From Cristatella mucedo (taxonomy: Eukaryota > Bryozoa > Phylactolaemata > Cristatellidae), in contig WPIO01000030.1 in NCBI GenBank assembly GCA_009760855.2, positions 1,669,001 to 1,733,000 of the forward strand: a stretch of 64,000 nucleotides of DNA, given 5' to 3'. This document shows positions 1 to 11,172 of the stretch, piece after piece. The notes under the pieces are model-generated. The model searched no databases. It was given only the letters and a program-made list of their open reading frames with translations, and was not told where the DNA came from. How positions within the stretch are numbered: the stretch's first letter is position 1; each line of letters opens with the position of its first letter. The translations under genes and the position numbers were made by a program.

Positions 1-599
1 GGAACCTGCTGCTTGCGATTGCCACTTTCTGCTGCCACTACTGGTGGAGCCGAGATCGATGAGCAATAGAATCAGGCTTGGAACATTTCGATGTGGCAAC
101 ATAGTGGCATATATTGTCCATGCTGACTCCACAGTAGCTTGTCTCTTGAGACATAAGGTATGCTATTCGGCTGCTACCCAAAAACGAATGACACCAATGG
201 CCAAAAAAATCCTTACCCACTCATAGGAGTAGAGGGCTATGGGGCTGTGGACCCCCTGGACCTGAATCGGAAGTACATTAATTAAGGGCTAGCCCTTCCT
301 TCGATTAATACTGGCCATGCCTTTTGATAACCAATGTTTTCAATTGAAGACTACTGAAACTAAATTCAGAAGTTGCAGATTCACATTTCGTCCAGAATTT
401 GACATAAGCCAGTTCTGTTTAAGATCACAACTTCAATACAGTCAGCTGATCTGCTTCATTTTGGAACATAGAAGTTATGCTTATGATTACAGCATGTGTT
501 GGGTCTTTCTGATTCGTCCTTCGTGTGAATGTACCTGCTACACTATGCCTGCTGCTTTCGGATATCACCACATCATTTGGTAATGCTTTCTATACAGCA
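1..599. other. no gene recognised
   Basis: Short ORFs only, without splice-framed or family-like peptides. Presumably within an intron of the minus-strand transporter gene. Confidence 0.5.
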
Positions 600-668
600 T
601 CTGTTAAGTGCCTAGGCAGAGATTCAGTTCTCCGAGGGTGCTATACAAAATGTACTATTATTATTATG
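600..668 (+). mobile_element. LINE family A 3' tail fragment
   Basis: AAGTGCCTAGGCAGAGATTC followed by CTCCGAGGGTGCTATA and an ATT-rich end. This is the common family-A 3' terminus without any coding part. Confidence 0.75.
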
Positions 669-2713
669 AATGGAAAGCTACCTAGAAATGACTAGTCGGC
701 TATAATAACCATAGAAGATCTTGATCGCAGGGCCAAGTTTGATGTACAACTGCACAGCAAACTCAATGCTGTCCTCACAAACATGTGGGAAAGAATTTCG
801 CAGCCTTCACAGAGTGAGTAGCAAAACAAGAACAGGTGCAAGTTTGCACTAATAGCAGAAGAATCAGAAGGGCGAAATATGCAGTAGACATATGCAGTAA
901 TAAAATGCAAAACGGTTCCCATATAAGGAAAGAGTAAGGCCGAATGACCTGTTACAGCTGTGAGAAATGTCACCTTGCCGGGAGCTTTACGGTCTTCCGC
1001 TTTGCCCACCCAACCCCGACCCCCGGCCCCCAAGATGGGGACGAAGCATCAAGGCAGTCGCAAAGCAGTGAATCAAGACTGCAATAAAAAGCTTCTGGTT
1101 GACTATAGAAGTCGGTCACTACATGATTGCAGCGACAGCAAGGATAGAAGTGCTGTTTGCAGCAAGCTAATTGAAAGAGACTGCTAGAGCTAAAAACTTC
1201 AGTGACTTTGGGAAGTGAATGGAAAGTGTTGCATCGCATTTTTGGGACATGCAGCAATGGCATCCAAACGCGACATCTCTTACAAGGAGACAATATTGAA
1301 GCAGTACTCACATCCTCTGCTAGAGCTCAGCTCACGTTACACATGGATCCATCCACAATAAAGCCATGGAACACCGATAGGGATGCCTTAAGTCAAGAAT
1401 GAGGCTAAGGCATCAAGGGCAGGGGTTGACAGTGTTATTTGTACTACATTGTTGTTCAAAAACTGTTTCTCAAAAACAAGGATAGTAGGGTCAATTTGTG
1501 ACAACTTAAGAGTGTGCATATACGAAGGCAGCAGCACTGAAAACGTCTGACCAAAGTCAGCTTGTCATGGGGGTCTACCAGCCAGGCTGTGGACCGAGTC
1601 GACACTGGGAAAGTCCATAGCAGGTTACTTGTGCACTTGCACTGCAACAATGGTACTGAGCAAGCGCTCATAATCAGGCACACAGCGTTTCAGCATAATA
1701 ACTTTCATAACGAAGGGGTTGTCTTGTGGGTGCTCACCATCCCCAGTTGCTGACCATCTTTTTCTGTAAGGTATGAGCTGTTTGTCCACTTAAGATTGAA
1801 ACGACGGCCATTGATCACAGCCGGTCACAGACTTGTGAATCACAATTAGCCACAGAGTAAGAATGTGCACACCACACTCTAACTACTGCTAAGATGGAAT
1901 TGTGAAAATCGAGTGCATTCTAATGACTATGCTTCACGAAGAGCTGTTGCAAAATCGCTGACATAGTTCAACATTGACAGCAGCTGCCGGAGAAAATGCA
2001 GTACTAGCTGTTGTTCCACCAGGCTAAATTCGGCAGGCCAAGAAAGCAAAGGGTATGAGGCTGTCGGGTCAGCCAGTAGGTCCATGCGTAAGTGCTGTGA
2101 CTGGTGCCTACTGTTGGTCAGCATGGCTGCCAGCCACTACGACCGACCTTGTTACTTTCGATGAGGTCTGCTGCTAACCTACAGGGATTATTAACTTAAC
2201 GGCACCTTAGAACCACTCTAATAGTCGAACGCACCGTCCTGCACTTGGTGTGTCTAGGGCGTTTGCTAGGGCGTTTGCACCTACTTAACTTTGTCAGCAC
2301 TCAAGCAGTACTTTGGAATTGACACGAGCGATACTTTCAAGGCCGAATTGCAAGATTTACGGTCGCCACAAACAAACGGGTAAGCAGATAAGATGGAAAG
2401 CAGTGGCTATGAGGAAGTGGCTACTGGTCGTCTTGCCTCAATACAAAAGTGGCAGGTATTCCGATGATCACAAATCTGCCATCCCACAAGCTGTACTCGC
2501 ATTACGGGCAAGCTGACACCATTCGTTGCTTCGCATGGACACCGAGACTCATCCTCTGAGAGCAGCCGGAACCTTCACCCTTATAGACATGGCACGAGAG
2601 CGCATCGAAGCGGTGTCGTACGACATCAGCCAGAATGCGATTACTAAGACATTATATGCGATTCCTGAATTGCAACGACAAGGAACCGACTATGTCAATC
2701 AGATTAAGGTATG
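669..2713. other. no gene recognised
   Basis: The longest frames (minus strand 692-1033 and 970-1311) have no family-like words. No downstream exon of the SLC35B4-like gene could be found. Unassigned intronic or intergenic DNA. Confidence 0.5.
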
Positions 2714-2826
2714 GGAGCTCTTCATTGCTGCCGTGCTTAGCTATACTTGGGTCGAAATACCAGCGTGTCGAGGCAGCCTCTAGGATTCGCCAGCCGTGCT
2801 TCGATACGCAGCTTCGTCGCTGTTTG
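2714..2826 (+). repeat. dispersed repeat R2, copy 1
   Basis: Shares GAGCTCTTCATTGCTGC-type sequence, then GTGCTTAGC, CGAGGCAGCC and GCCGTGCTTCGA-ACGCAGCT, with 14,047-14,162. Family unknown. It abuts the 5' edge of a LINE fragment. Confidence 0.55.
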
Positions 2827-2849
2827 CCACGCGTCGGCAAGGAATGACG

Positions 2850-4335
2850 CAACTAGTAAGTTCCAGTCTGGCTTTAGAGCTAATCACTCCACAGAATCAG
2901 CATTCCTTAGGGTGTACAACGACCTACTTAAGAATGCAGACATAGGTAGTGTCTCTGCTTGTTTTGCTCGATCTTTCGGCAGCTTTTGATACCATCGATC
3001 ACAAAGTTCTTCTAGAGCCCCTCTCAACTCGCCTGGGCATCACTGGCACTGTTCTGTAATGATTCAGGTCCTATCCCAGTGAGGGACTCCGGGGTATTAA
3101 CGTGAATGGACAAAGATCATCCGAGGTACCTCTGAAATATGGGGTACTTCGGGGCTCCGTGCTAGGTCTGGTTCTTTTCACGGTTTATACTCTGCCTCTT
3201 GCTGATGTGATTGCCAAGCACAATCTAGGCTTTCACTTCTATGCGGATGACACTCAGTTGTACCTTTGCTTTGATCCCGCCCAGCCTTCGAGCAGCACGA
3301 ATTCTCTCAACTCCCTTGCTGCATGCATTGATGACATCCCCACATGGATGGCAGCAAATTTTCTAAAACTAAACGATGATAAAACTAACTTACTAGTTAT
3401 GTTCAAACTCAGTGTGATTCAGAAATTGGAAAGGCTGACGCTCAAAATTGGCTCTGCCAGCATATCTCCTGTTGAATCAGCTCGAAATCTAGATGTCATG
3501 TTCCAAAGTGACCTCTCGTTAGACGACCACATCAGCTCCACAGTCAAGTCTGCCTACTTTCAGCTACATAACATTGCTACAATTCGGGCTTCTTTAGATA
3601 AGGATACTATGTCAAGTTGGTCTGTGAATTTGTGACATCCCGTCTTCACTTTTGCAACTCACTGCTTGCTGGCCTACCGGCATGTGCAATCAGGCGATTA
3701 CAGCTGGTGCAAAACTCCACAGCTAGGCTTGTCTGTCGTGAGCGTCGCAGTTGCCACATCACACTACTTCTCGCTGACCTGCACTGGCCCCCAGTCAAGC
3801 ATCGGATCGACTTCAAGGTTTTGTCGCTCACTTTTAGGTCACTTCATTCTATGGCTCCAGCCTATCTCTCAGATCTACTCCCCCACCAGACCAAGCATCG
3901 TACCATCAGCTTTTCGGAATTTAACAGTTTAAAAATACCTCGTACAAACCTCAAATCCTTTGGAGACCGTGCATTTAGTTCGTATGCTCCCAAAGCCTGG
4001 AACTCCCTCCGACTTGCGTAACAACATCCTCTGACTTGACCACATTTAAAAAGAACTTAAAAACACCTATTTAGGACAGCATTTAGTTGGTCCCTGTGAT
4101 TAGTCCTTCATGTGCTTATGCTTGCTGACACTGTGCATGCTGCCACTAACCACATTTGCATGCTGACCCTGTGCATGCCACCCCTAACCATGTTATTCAT
4201 GTTGTTTTTCAAGCATGATATTACTCGCCATTCAATAGCATTTCCCTTTGCTAAAAATGTAAAGCACCTAGAAAGAGATTGAGTTCTCTGAGGGCGCTGT
4301 GTCAAGTGCATTATTATTATTATTATTATTATTAT
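2850..4335 (+). mobile_element. CR1-like LINE family A, 5'-truncated, decayed
   Basis: Holds the second half of the reverse transcriptase: YADDTQLYLCF with the YADD active site at 3240-3251, then LKLNDDKTNLLV, SARNLDVM and the C-terminal AFSSYAPKAWNSL. The frame is broken into pieces (3102-3635 and 3617-4021). The 3' end has AGTTCTCTGAGGGCGC and (ATT)n at 4309-4335. Inserted in the transporter gene region. Confidence 0.93.
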
Positions 4336-4803
4336 TTACTACAAGTGCAGGGTTTGTGGCCTAGCACCTAGAGTGGGAAGCCGGTGCAGCGCGTTTGTGG
4401 CAGCGTTAGCCAAACGCTCAGTGAACTTTCGGCCGATGTGACTGCAAAGCCAAGCACATGCGGCATCTGTCGTGTACGTGTGCCGTAGCCGGGGTGGACA
4501 TGCTGGTGGAACGGCCGCGCAGTTCGGGCAAGAACGTAGGCCGCGCGGATCGTGCGCCGTCTGCATTTGCCGGCGAGAAAGTAAGAGCAGCGCACAGCGT
4601 ATGTGACACAAAATTGGCAAATACTTATAAAGCGCCGGGATGAGCATAAACTATATTACAGTCCACGAGAACGACGGAGGCTCTCGAGTACCTCGCTGTA
4701 GTGCGGCGAACAGAGAGTCAGGGCCCGCGATAGAGTCGGAGCGCTACCAAGAAACAATTACGCAAAAATACAGCGCAGCCAGACAACGGTAAGCTGTACT
4801 CAC
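4336..4803. other. CpG-rich stretch in intron 1 of the transporter gene
   Basis: Three overlapping minus-strand frames stay open here (up to 102 codons, 4339-4647). Several open frames at once is what GC-rich, stop-poor DNA gives by chance. No family was recognised. TTATAAAGCGC at about 4624 is TATA-like. Confidence 0.4.
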
Positions 4804-4895
4804 TTGAGTAGCACTTCGAGGAAGTACACATTCAAACAACAAGCCAAAAAGACAGTGAACGAAAGACCGGCTACCCGAGCGCCCGTCGCAGCCAT
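4804..4895 (-). CDS. SLC35B4: first coding exon of a probable SLC35B4-type nucleotide-sugar transporter
   Basis: 92 nt coding MAATGARVAGLSFTVFLACC, then LNVYFLEVLL, with two bases over; donor CTCAA/GTGAGT. The order hydrophobic-CC-NV-FLE-LL matches the first membrane helix of SLC35B4 (human VGLVFAGCCSNVIFLELLA), which also breaks near this point. SLC35B4 carries UDP-xylose and UDP-N-acetylglucosamine into the Golgi/ER. There is an in-frame TAA 18 codons upstream. No downstream exon was recognised between 1 and 4,803, so the rest is probably off the left edge. With only 30 residues the family call is tentative; that it is a real first exon is more secure. Confidence 0.6.
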
Positions 4896-5160
4896 GAGTT
4901 CCGGTTGCCGTACAGCCGCCGGCCGCGTTGCGTGGTCACCGACCCGTTAGTACGTTAGTAGGTTAGTACCCGCAGTACCGTTGAGCGAGTCGGCCAATAG
5001 CGAGACGAGCTGACCTCGAATCCCATTAGTTGGCGGAAGTGACGCGGAGTTCCGGGCTTCCCTCGCTATTTCTGCCGTTACTCGCAAGTTTATTGTATTA
5101 TCTCACCGTCAATGTCGGGAATGCCAAAAATATTTTGAACTCCAAAGCGAGCCGTCGAGG
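4896..5160. promoter_or_regulatory. CpG-rich promoter of the transporter gene, possibly bidirectional
   Basis: Directly upstream of the minus-strand start codon. Holds CCAAT at 4994-4998, GCGGAAGTGACG (ETS plus CRE-like) at 5033-5044 and many CpGs. On the plus strand a donor-like GTCGAG/GTGAGAG at 5154-5166 could end a non-coding first exon of a divergent gene, unproven. Confidence 0.5.
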
Positions 5161-5389
5161 TGAGAGTGAATGCAGTTCCTAGCTTACGGAAAGTATTCTG
5201 TTTGTATACCTCTTAGGCCAGGCATAGCTAGCAGGAGGGCAGCAGAGGAAGTAAGTTGCGTTGAAGTAGCAGCGCGCGAAGGCTAGAAAGGATGTGCCGG
5301 AATCGGCTACCGACTTCGTTGCTTATGAGTTGTGGAAGTGAGTTACGAATTCTGGGTTCTGAAGAGCAAACGCTTCTGTAGATACCAGT

Positions 5390-6920
5390 ATTATGCTAGG
5401 AATAGAACAGCAAATTTATTATCCGCTGAGGACCTGTGTGCATGAGGAGGCTGTAAGTCACGGCCTTGTGCGTAAGAGTAAGAATTTTGCCCTGTATCCT
5501 GCCATCGACTGGGAGCCATCGCAGCTCCTTCAGCAAAGGAAACACTTGGCAGAACCTCCGGGACTTTTTTACCAACATTGCAGCGAGATTCCTTATCAGG
5601 TGCAGTAGCTTAATCGCTTTTTTTCGGTAGCCCAGCCAAAACGGAATGGCAGTAGTCCAGCCATGACAAATCCGGAGACCTGGTAAGATTTTTAGTCAGC
5701 CGCATTTGTAGATAGAACCTAATCTTGAAAAAGAATCGTGCGTTGCGGCCAGTTGAGTAAGTGGTCTTCTTAATGAAGCTTTCAAACTGTAAGTGGTTAT
5801 CAAAGATGACATCTAAATTTCGAGCACGTGACGACGGTCACCCAACAGGATCACCAATCAGAAGAGCAACGTCTCGTAGTCCAGCCACACGCTAGCGGTC
5901 GCCTATTAGTAGGAGTTTGTTCTACCGTTGTTCAATTTAAGGAAGTTTCCAATTATCCAGGATCAAATGCATTCAAGTCAAGCATTCAATATACTAGTCG
6001 CTGCAGTAGATTCGGGCGATTTAGATGACAATAATAGTGGATAACGTCAGCCTACAAGTAACAACCAACGCCATAGTCCCAAATCACATTTCCCAACGGT
6101 TCGATACAAATGAAGAACAGCAAAGAACCAAGAACGGACGACGAAACTACACATGCGATTGGTCCACTGAATGAGACGTCACCATCACAAGACATTGATT
6201 GAACACGCTCGGACAAGTACGATTCGAGCCCCAACAGCGACACGTCTGCCAGATCTATTGTTGTTCTCAATCTTTCAAGAAGGATATCGTAATGATAAGT
6301 GGTAAACCTAGCAGACGGATCGAGCAGAACCGGGACAGCGAGTCTACCCCCTTTGTGGCTGCTTAGGCTGCCGTCAATCACATTGAGGAGAGCATATTCA
6401 GTGGGGTTTAGTGTTGCTTGAATTCAGACTGGAGGCCTGCGATTTGGTCAGGGGGTAGCTTCGTGATGACGCCGAAGGTGTTATTAGATTCACAGAAGTC
6501 AGATCTTTGAAGCAATCTTTATCGTGAAGAGATGCTACATACAAACTCGTGGATTCATATTTTCTGGTGGTTCTGAACAAATTGACGGTGACGGTACGTA
6601 CGAGCAAGAAAAGAGCTAGATAGTCAGCACGGTCTCACGAGAAGGACAATGTGGAACACGATCGACTTTCTGGGTGCCATCCAAAGCAGGTGGGCTTTAC
6701 CAAACGTAGTCCATTGAAGCCCGGGCCCACCTTATGGGAAAAAGAGAGGGAATGAGAGAGAATGATGTGAGTGAGTAAATGACAGATGTGGCTGAGCTTC
6801 CTAATATGGCATTCGTTATGGAGTTAATGGTTACCAAACCGGGTCCAGATACTATCCACATAGAATGCGATCCTTGTTGAGCTGACTGTGCTGCAGTTTG
6901 ACCATGAAGACGGCACACTA
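5390..6920 (-). mobile_element. CR1-like LINE family C, decayed
   Basis: Minus-strand peptides include LLERLRTTIDL, WLESYL-like LGLESYLSERVQSMSCDG and VLGSLLFFICIEPLGN (6052-6381), a degenerate LDYCHSVLAGLPK, and LRWLPVDGRI (5396-5578). These are successive reverse transcriptase blocks of a family distinct from A. The part beyond 6,600 (IYSLTSFSLIPSLF) looks like the pre-RT block. The upstream boundary is not clear and may reach 7,560. Confidence 0.8.
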
Positions 6921-6999
6921 AGGTGAAGGTTGGCCCTTGGGAGAACTAATTAACTGAGCTCTGCAGAGTATTGGTGAAGACATTTGCTGTTTGCACTGT

Positions 7000-7936
7000 A
7001 GGTATACTTCGGTGATTTTATTTAGGTTGGTCGACTATTTCTTCCCTCGATCGTCACCATTTTCTGGGGGTGGGTTGGGGCAAACACCGGCAGTAAGCCG
7101 TCACAAAAAATAGCCAGCATAGCTGATGAACTCCCCGTGCCTATCTTAACTAATCTTGGAGATCCTCTTTCTGGGAGGACCGAATAGACAATCGGTGTCA
7201 CATGGTGCACCCATAAGTCGGGCGCTTGCGTTTGCCGTCGGCTACTGCTCGATTACTTATCTGCTTCAGAGAAGCCCCGCTCTGGCACCTCAGATAGGTA
7301 GTGGTAGTACATCCTTGCTGGTTCGACCTGGCTACTATTAGCTCGTCAGAAGTGAGGAGCGGTGCAGCTATTCACACTAAAACTCCACGAATAGCTTCGG
7401 TGGGCAGGCGACGATTGGACTGCCGGTGGTGGCCTTCAGCTTCGGGGTGGAAGCCTCACTCGGCTTATTCGCTTTTCTCTTTTTTAGCGTCAATGGTCAC
7501 TCTTACAAAATCGTAACAAGAGTGCAGTAGCGTAATCCGAAGCAGAAAAGCACACGGAGAGCTCAAAACTTGGAGAATTCCGTACGAGTAGGTGAGCGGG
7601 ATTTGTCAGTCTATTTAGGTGTGCTGATCACCCTGAGACGAGTCGCAGTATACCTATCCTGACTGTTATCGGTCAGCGTTCGCTTAAAATCTTGTGAAAC
7701 GCTGGTGTTTGACATCAGCCAGATTATGACTGCCGAGATGGTATCCGCGGCTTCTGAATTATAATGACTAAGAACCGGTTAGGTAATAATCTTTGGTCAA
7801 CCAGCACAAATGCTTGAGGTATGAAATATTCAGTTGAGATGAACATCAGGCCGCGAGCCAGGCAGTTGAGAGTGTTTTACGATCGTTGTCAGAGCCGTTG
7901 TACGCTATGGCCGATGTTGGACATCTGAAACCCTCT
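7000..7936. other. no gene recognised
   Basis: Could include the 5' end of the family C LINE. No convincing exon or motif was seen. Confidence 0.4.
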
Positions 7937-8082
7937 AAGGCCAGGGACGGAGCCAGGATTTTCAGGTTGAGGAAGCAAAGGTTCTTGGGGGGCCAGAGTC
8001 ACTTGCGCCCCCCCCCCCCAGAACCCTTGGCCTGGGGAAATTTGCCCCAGTATACTTTATCCCTTGGCTCAGCCACTCGCCT
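7937..8082. mobile_element. possible MITE with imperfect terminal inverted repeats
   Basis: The left end AAGGCCAGGGACGGAGCCAG and the inverse of the right end, AAGGCGAGTGGCTGAGCCAA, are similar. A run of C interrupts it at about 8009. GGGACGGAGCCAGGATTTT is a wording seen at ends of short DNA transposons of many invertebrates. No clean target duplication was found. Confidence 0.4.
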
Positions 8083-8387
8083 TACAGCCTTTCAGGAGTT
8101 CTTTGGCTACAGAATTGCCAAGTATTTACGAAAGTATAAAGTATTTACCAAGTATTTACTTTAAAAAACTAGCACGTTTAAAAATTTGAATTTTCAACAT
8201 GTGCAAGATCTAGTAAACTTAACCAGTCGCCCTCAAAATCCTGGCATTCAGCTGCGTCGCACCTGGAAGCTCTAGCCTTGCAGTCAGTGAGCAATAACTT
8301 TTCATTAAGCTGCAAAGCACCCTGGTTTGACTTTGGGGTAACATGGTCGCCTTCGACGACCGAGGTAGTGAGTTGCAGCCACTTCGA

Positions 8388-8456
8388 TATGTGAAGCGCC
8401 TGGATAGAGATTAAGCTCTCTTACGGTGCTATACAGATGATTTATATTATTTATAT
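8388..8456 (+). mobile_element. LINE/SINE 3' tail fragment
   Basis: GAAGCGCCTGGATAGAGATT then AGCTCTCTTACGGTGCTATA, the shared tail of family A LINEs and SINE family 2. Confidence 0.65.
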
Positions 8457-9285
8457 TCCGAAACCTCAACCAAGGATTCCCGTTGACAACTTTTACTTTT
8501 GTTAATGGAAATATTGTCAATAATGCCAGTTAATAATAATTCTCGTTTCTTTATCGTAGGATGCTAAAATAGCAAACTCGTAATGACATGCAAAAAATTG
8601 GATTAACTCGTATATAAACCTCTGACATGTAAAAAGTATTAGATCTTTTTTAAGTATATTTGACACATTTGGAAGAAAACGCATCTCTTGTTGGCTTGTT
8701 CACCCAGGGGACTGGGTTCAATCTCACCACTTCCTGTTACTTCCGGTCATGCCCATTCTAGCTCCAAAATTGTGGCCCACCCCTGAAAATGTACTGATAT
8801 TGTTCTGAGTACGCGCTTCCGCGTCTCTACTTTCACAGCAGACAAGCCGGTCAATTAGACAGAGAGCAGTTCCCTCTTTCCTTACTAAAACGCATTCGTA
8901 GCACTGCTTCATGATGAATGAGCTATCATGCAAAGAGACACAGTTGTATGTCATTCACTTTGCATAATTTCTCAATCATTCTCCTAAAAAATTAGCACGA
9001 TAGCCATCTTTTACAATTCGGTTTGCCAAGTCTTCTGTGTGCGTACAAATCTTTAAAAGAGGGTACTCATCTAGCGCCTTTATCACCTCAAAAAATCTAT
9101 TCTACCTGTTAGAGCATTTAGCATGGCACCGTGTTCAGACTAAACCTGGACTGACAACTGCATACTCCTTGCCTAATTAGCGATACAGAATTTAAGTTAA
9201 ATATGAACACTAAAGATAAATTAAAAATATATCTTCAGTGATAATTCATCACTGTGTAGTGGCTTTTCGAAGCGAAAAGGTAGTG
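8457..9285. other. AT-rich, no gene recognised
   Basis: No coding signal, repeat or motif identified. The 8,083-8,387 stretch before it is likewise blank. Confidence 0.5.
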
Positions 9286-10220
9286 GAATGCCTAGAGTAC
9301 AAATGCAGCCGGAGTGCTGCGAACACTTACATCAGCTGGTCATGCAGGACTTGGCGGCTGAAGGCTGTCAGTGTCGGGTAGAGAAGACGGGTACTCATCT
9401 CGTTAGTTGCGAGGTGCTCGCGAGCGCAAAACTTAAAGCAATGAGGAATTCGGACTTAACTCGGCACGGACAATCGAAATGCGGGTTGTAACCACGTCAT
9501 CGAATGTCGTAAAATTCGACCCGGACATCGAGGCGTGCCCGACAGAATATGAACCCGAGGCAGTTCTCTGCCTGACGAAGCCTGGCTTGCAGTTACACTG
9601 CTTAAAACTTTGTGGGGATGTGTGCTGCTTGCACACGTGGCACCGCTATGGTTACGTGCACAAAGACGAGGGGGCCCATTCTGTCGAGTTATGAGCCGTC
9701 AGCCTATGATCAGCAAATACACCTCAGCCGCATCTCGAGATCTCGAGAATAAGCGCAAGCGACACATAAATGATTCATTAGTCACAAATGGGGGGGGGGA
9801 GGTTGAACCACTGCCGCTTTGTTTGGACAGCTTCCGTCCTGTCCCGGCTCTTCATCGTGGAGCGAAGAAAGCCTTCCATGCAGCCAGTCCTTGCGATGCT
9901 GTGCTCTTGCATTCTTCTACCCGAACATATGCTGCAGGGCTTCCTGCAGACCCTCAAGAACGGCTTGAAGACAAGCTTTTACCGGGTTGCATATGGGTAC
10001 TAGGGTATGGTTAGGATGGCGGCGATTGAGGGCAGGCACTCTAACAGAAACAAGCAGCCAGGCATTCGCTATGCCACACGAACGTGGTCTTTCCTCGTTC
10101 AGCCCATTGAGGTCATATGGCGCTTCGCACAACCGTTTAGGGTTACTTATAGCTGTAGCGGAAGGCGTATTTGCTTTCTTGCAATAGTGAGCATAGTTTT
10201 CACCGACATCCTTAGTTAAG
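9286..10220. other. GC-richer block with unassigned ORFs
   Basis: Composition rises relative to the AT-rich flanks. The longest frame is plus-strand 9,610-10,014 (134 codons), with poly-G at about 9,789. Peptides resemble no family I know, and overlapping frames are equally open. It could be an old transposon or a gene relic. Confidence 0.3.
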
Positions 10221-10624
10221 GCGTGATTGATTTTAAGATTCTTGGCTCCCTCGTATCAGGTTCCTCTCGATTTCTCCGAGGTCCGCCTGATGTATTACAT
10301 ATGCTAAAATAGTTACCATCCTATCCGGTCCGTTGAATCTTCACACTGCGAGTTTGCCTGTTGACCTCCTCGACCGTTGGTTGGTCAGGTATAATAAATG
10401 TTTTGGGTATTTTGCTCTATAGCAACGTAAGGCAGTTGCTAATATTATTATAATTCCCGGTTGTTTAGTTAGTTCAGTTAGCAAGAAATTTTTGCAAGTA
10501 TTTTCTCACAGCTTGGACTATCGGCATGGGCAGCAGACGCTCAAGTTTCTAGCGCTACTGCTGAAACATTTTCAATAACAATAATAGGCCATTTGGTGCC
10601 AAAAGTAGCCAAATCCCCATTTGT

Positions 10625-11000
10625 TCGCTTTACAACTTATTGCAAGATAATCAGTAACAAATGGTTAATGAAATGCCAAAGCACATAAGAAGGTAGGCCT
10701 CTGGCTATCAACATGAACTGAATCATGCACTGAATCATGCACTGGTAAGCATGTAAAGCATCCAGAAACAAAAAAGCAAGTTCACTGGGCAAAGGAAAAG
10801 CTGAGAGGAATAGATGCATCAGTTGCAGAACGATTAAGGGGCAGATTGGCATTCCTAAATATATGGAATTGCAGTAATCTAAACGAACTATCCCAAGTTT
10901 GTGAACTAGTTTGGATGTATTACTCTTGTTAGAACTGGCTAGAGGTCTTACAGGTAGCCGATTAAATGAAAACTTCTGAGGCATTTTGGAAAGCCGAATA
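10625..11000 (-). mobile_element. LINE family B-like RT fragment
   Basis: The minus frame 10,637-10,984 has KLVHKLGIVRLDYCNSIYLG, matching the HxLVTSRLDYCNSLLxGLP block of CR1-like elements, then a decayed ALH segment. Confidence 0.65.
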
Positions 11001-11172
11001 ATAATATAATTAATTTATATAGCGCCCTAAGAGAACTTAATCACTATTCAGGTGTTTCACGTATGTCACGGGGCTCGAACCCACAACCTCAGTCATCACA
11101 TGCATTCACCTTGACCTTGGTTGGGCGAGCACCTTAATCAATTGGCCGAAAACCAGAGCAATAAATATATTT
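11001..11172 (-). mobile_element. SINE family 2 copy (tRNA head, LINE-like tail)
   Basis: On the minus strand: box A-like TTGGCCAATTGATTAAGG, box B-like GGGTTCGAGCCC, then AACACCTGAATAGTGATTAA and GTTCTCTTAGGGCGCTATAT. The last part resembles the LINE A 3' end. Same layout at 58,415-58,575. Confidence 0.75.

Noticed and set aside
4339-4647. 102-codon minus-strand ORF as exon 2 of the transporter
   Set aside because: Its peptide does not resemble SLC35B4 and other frames over the same DNA are also open.
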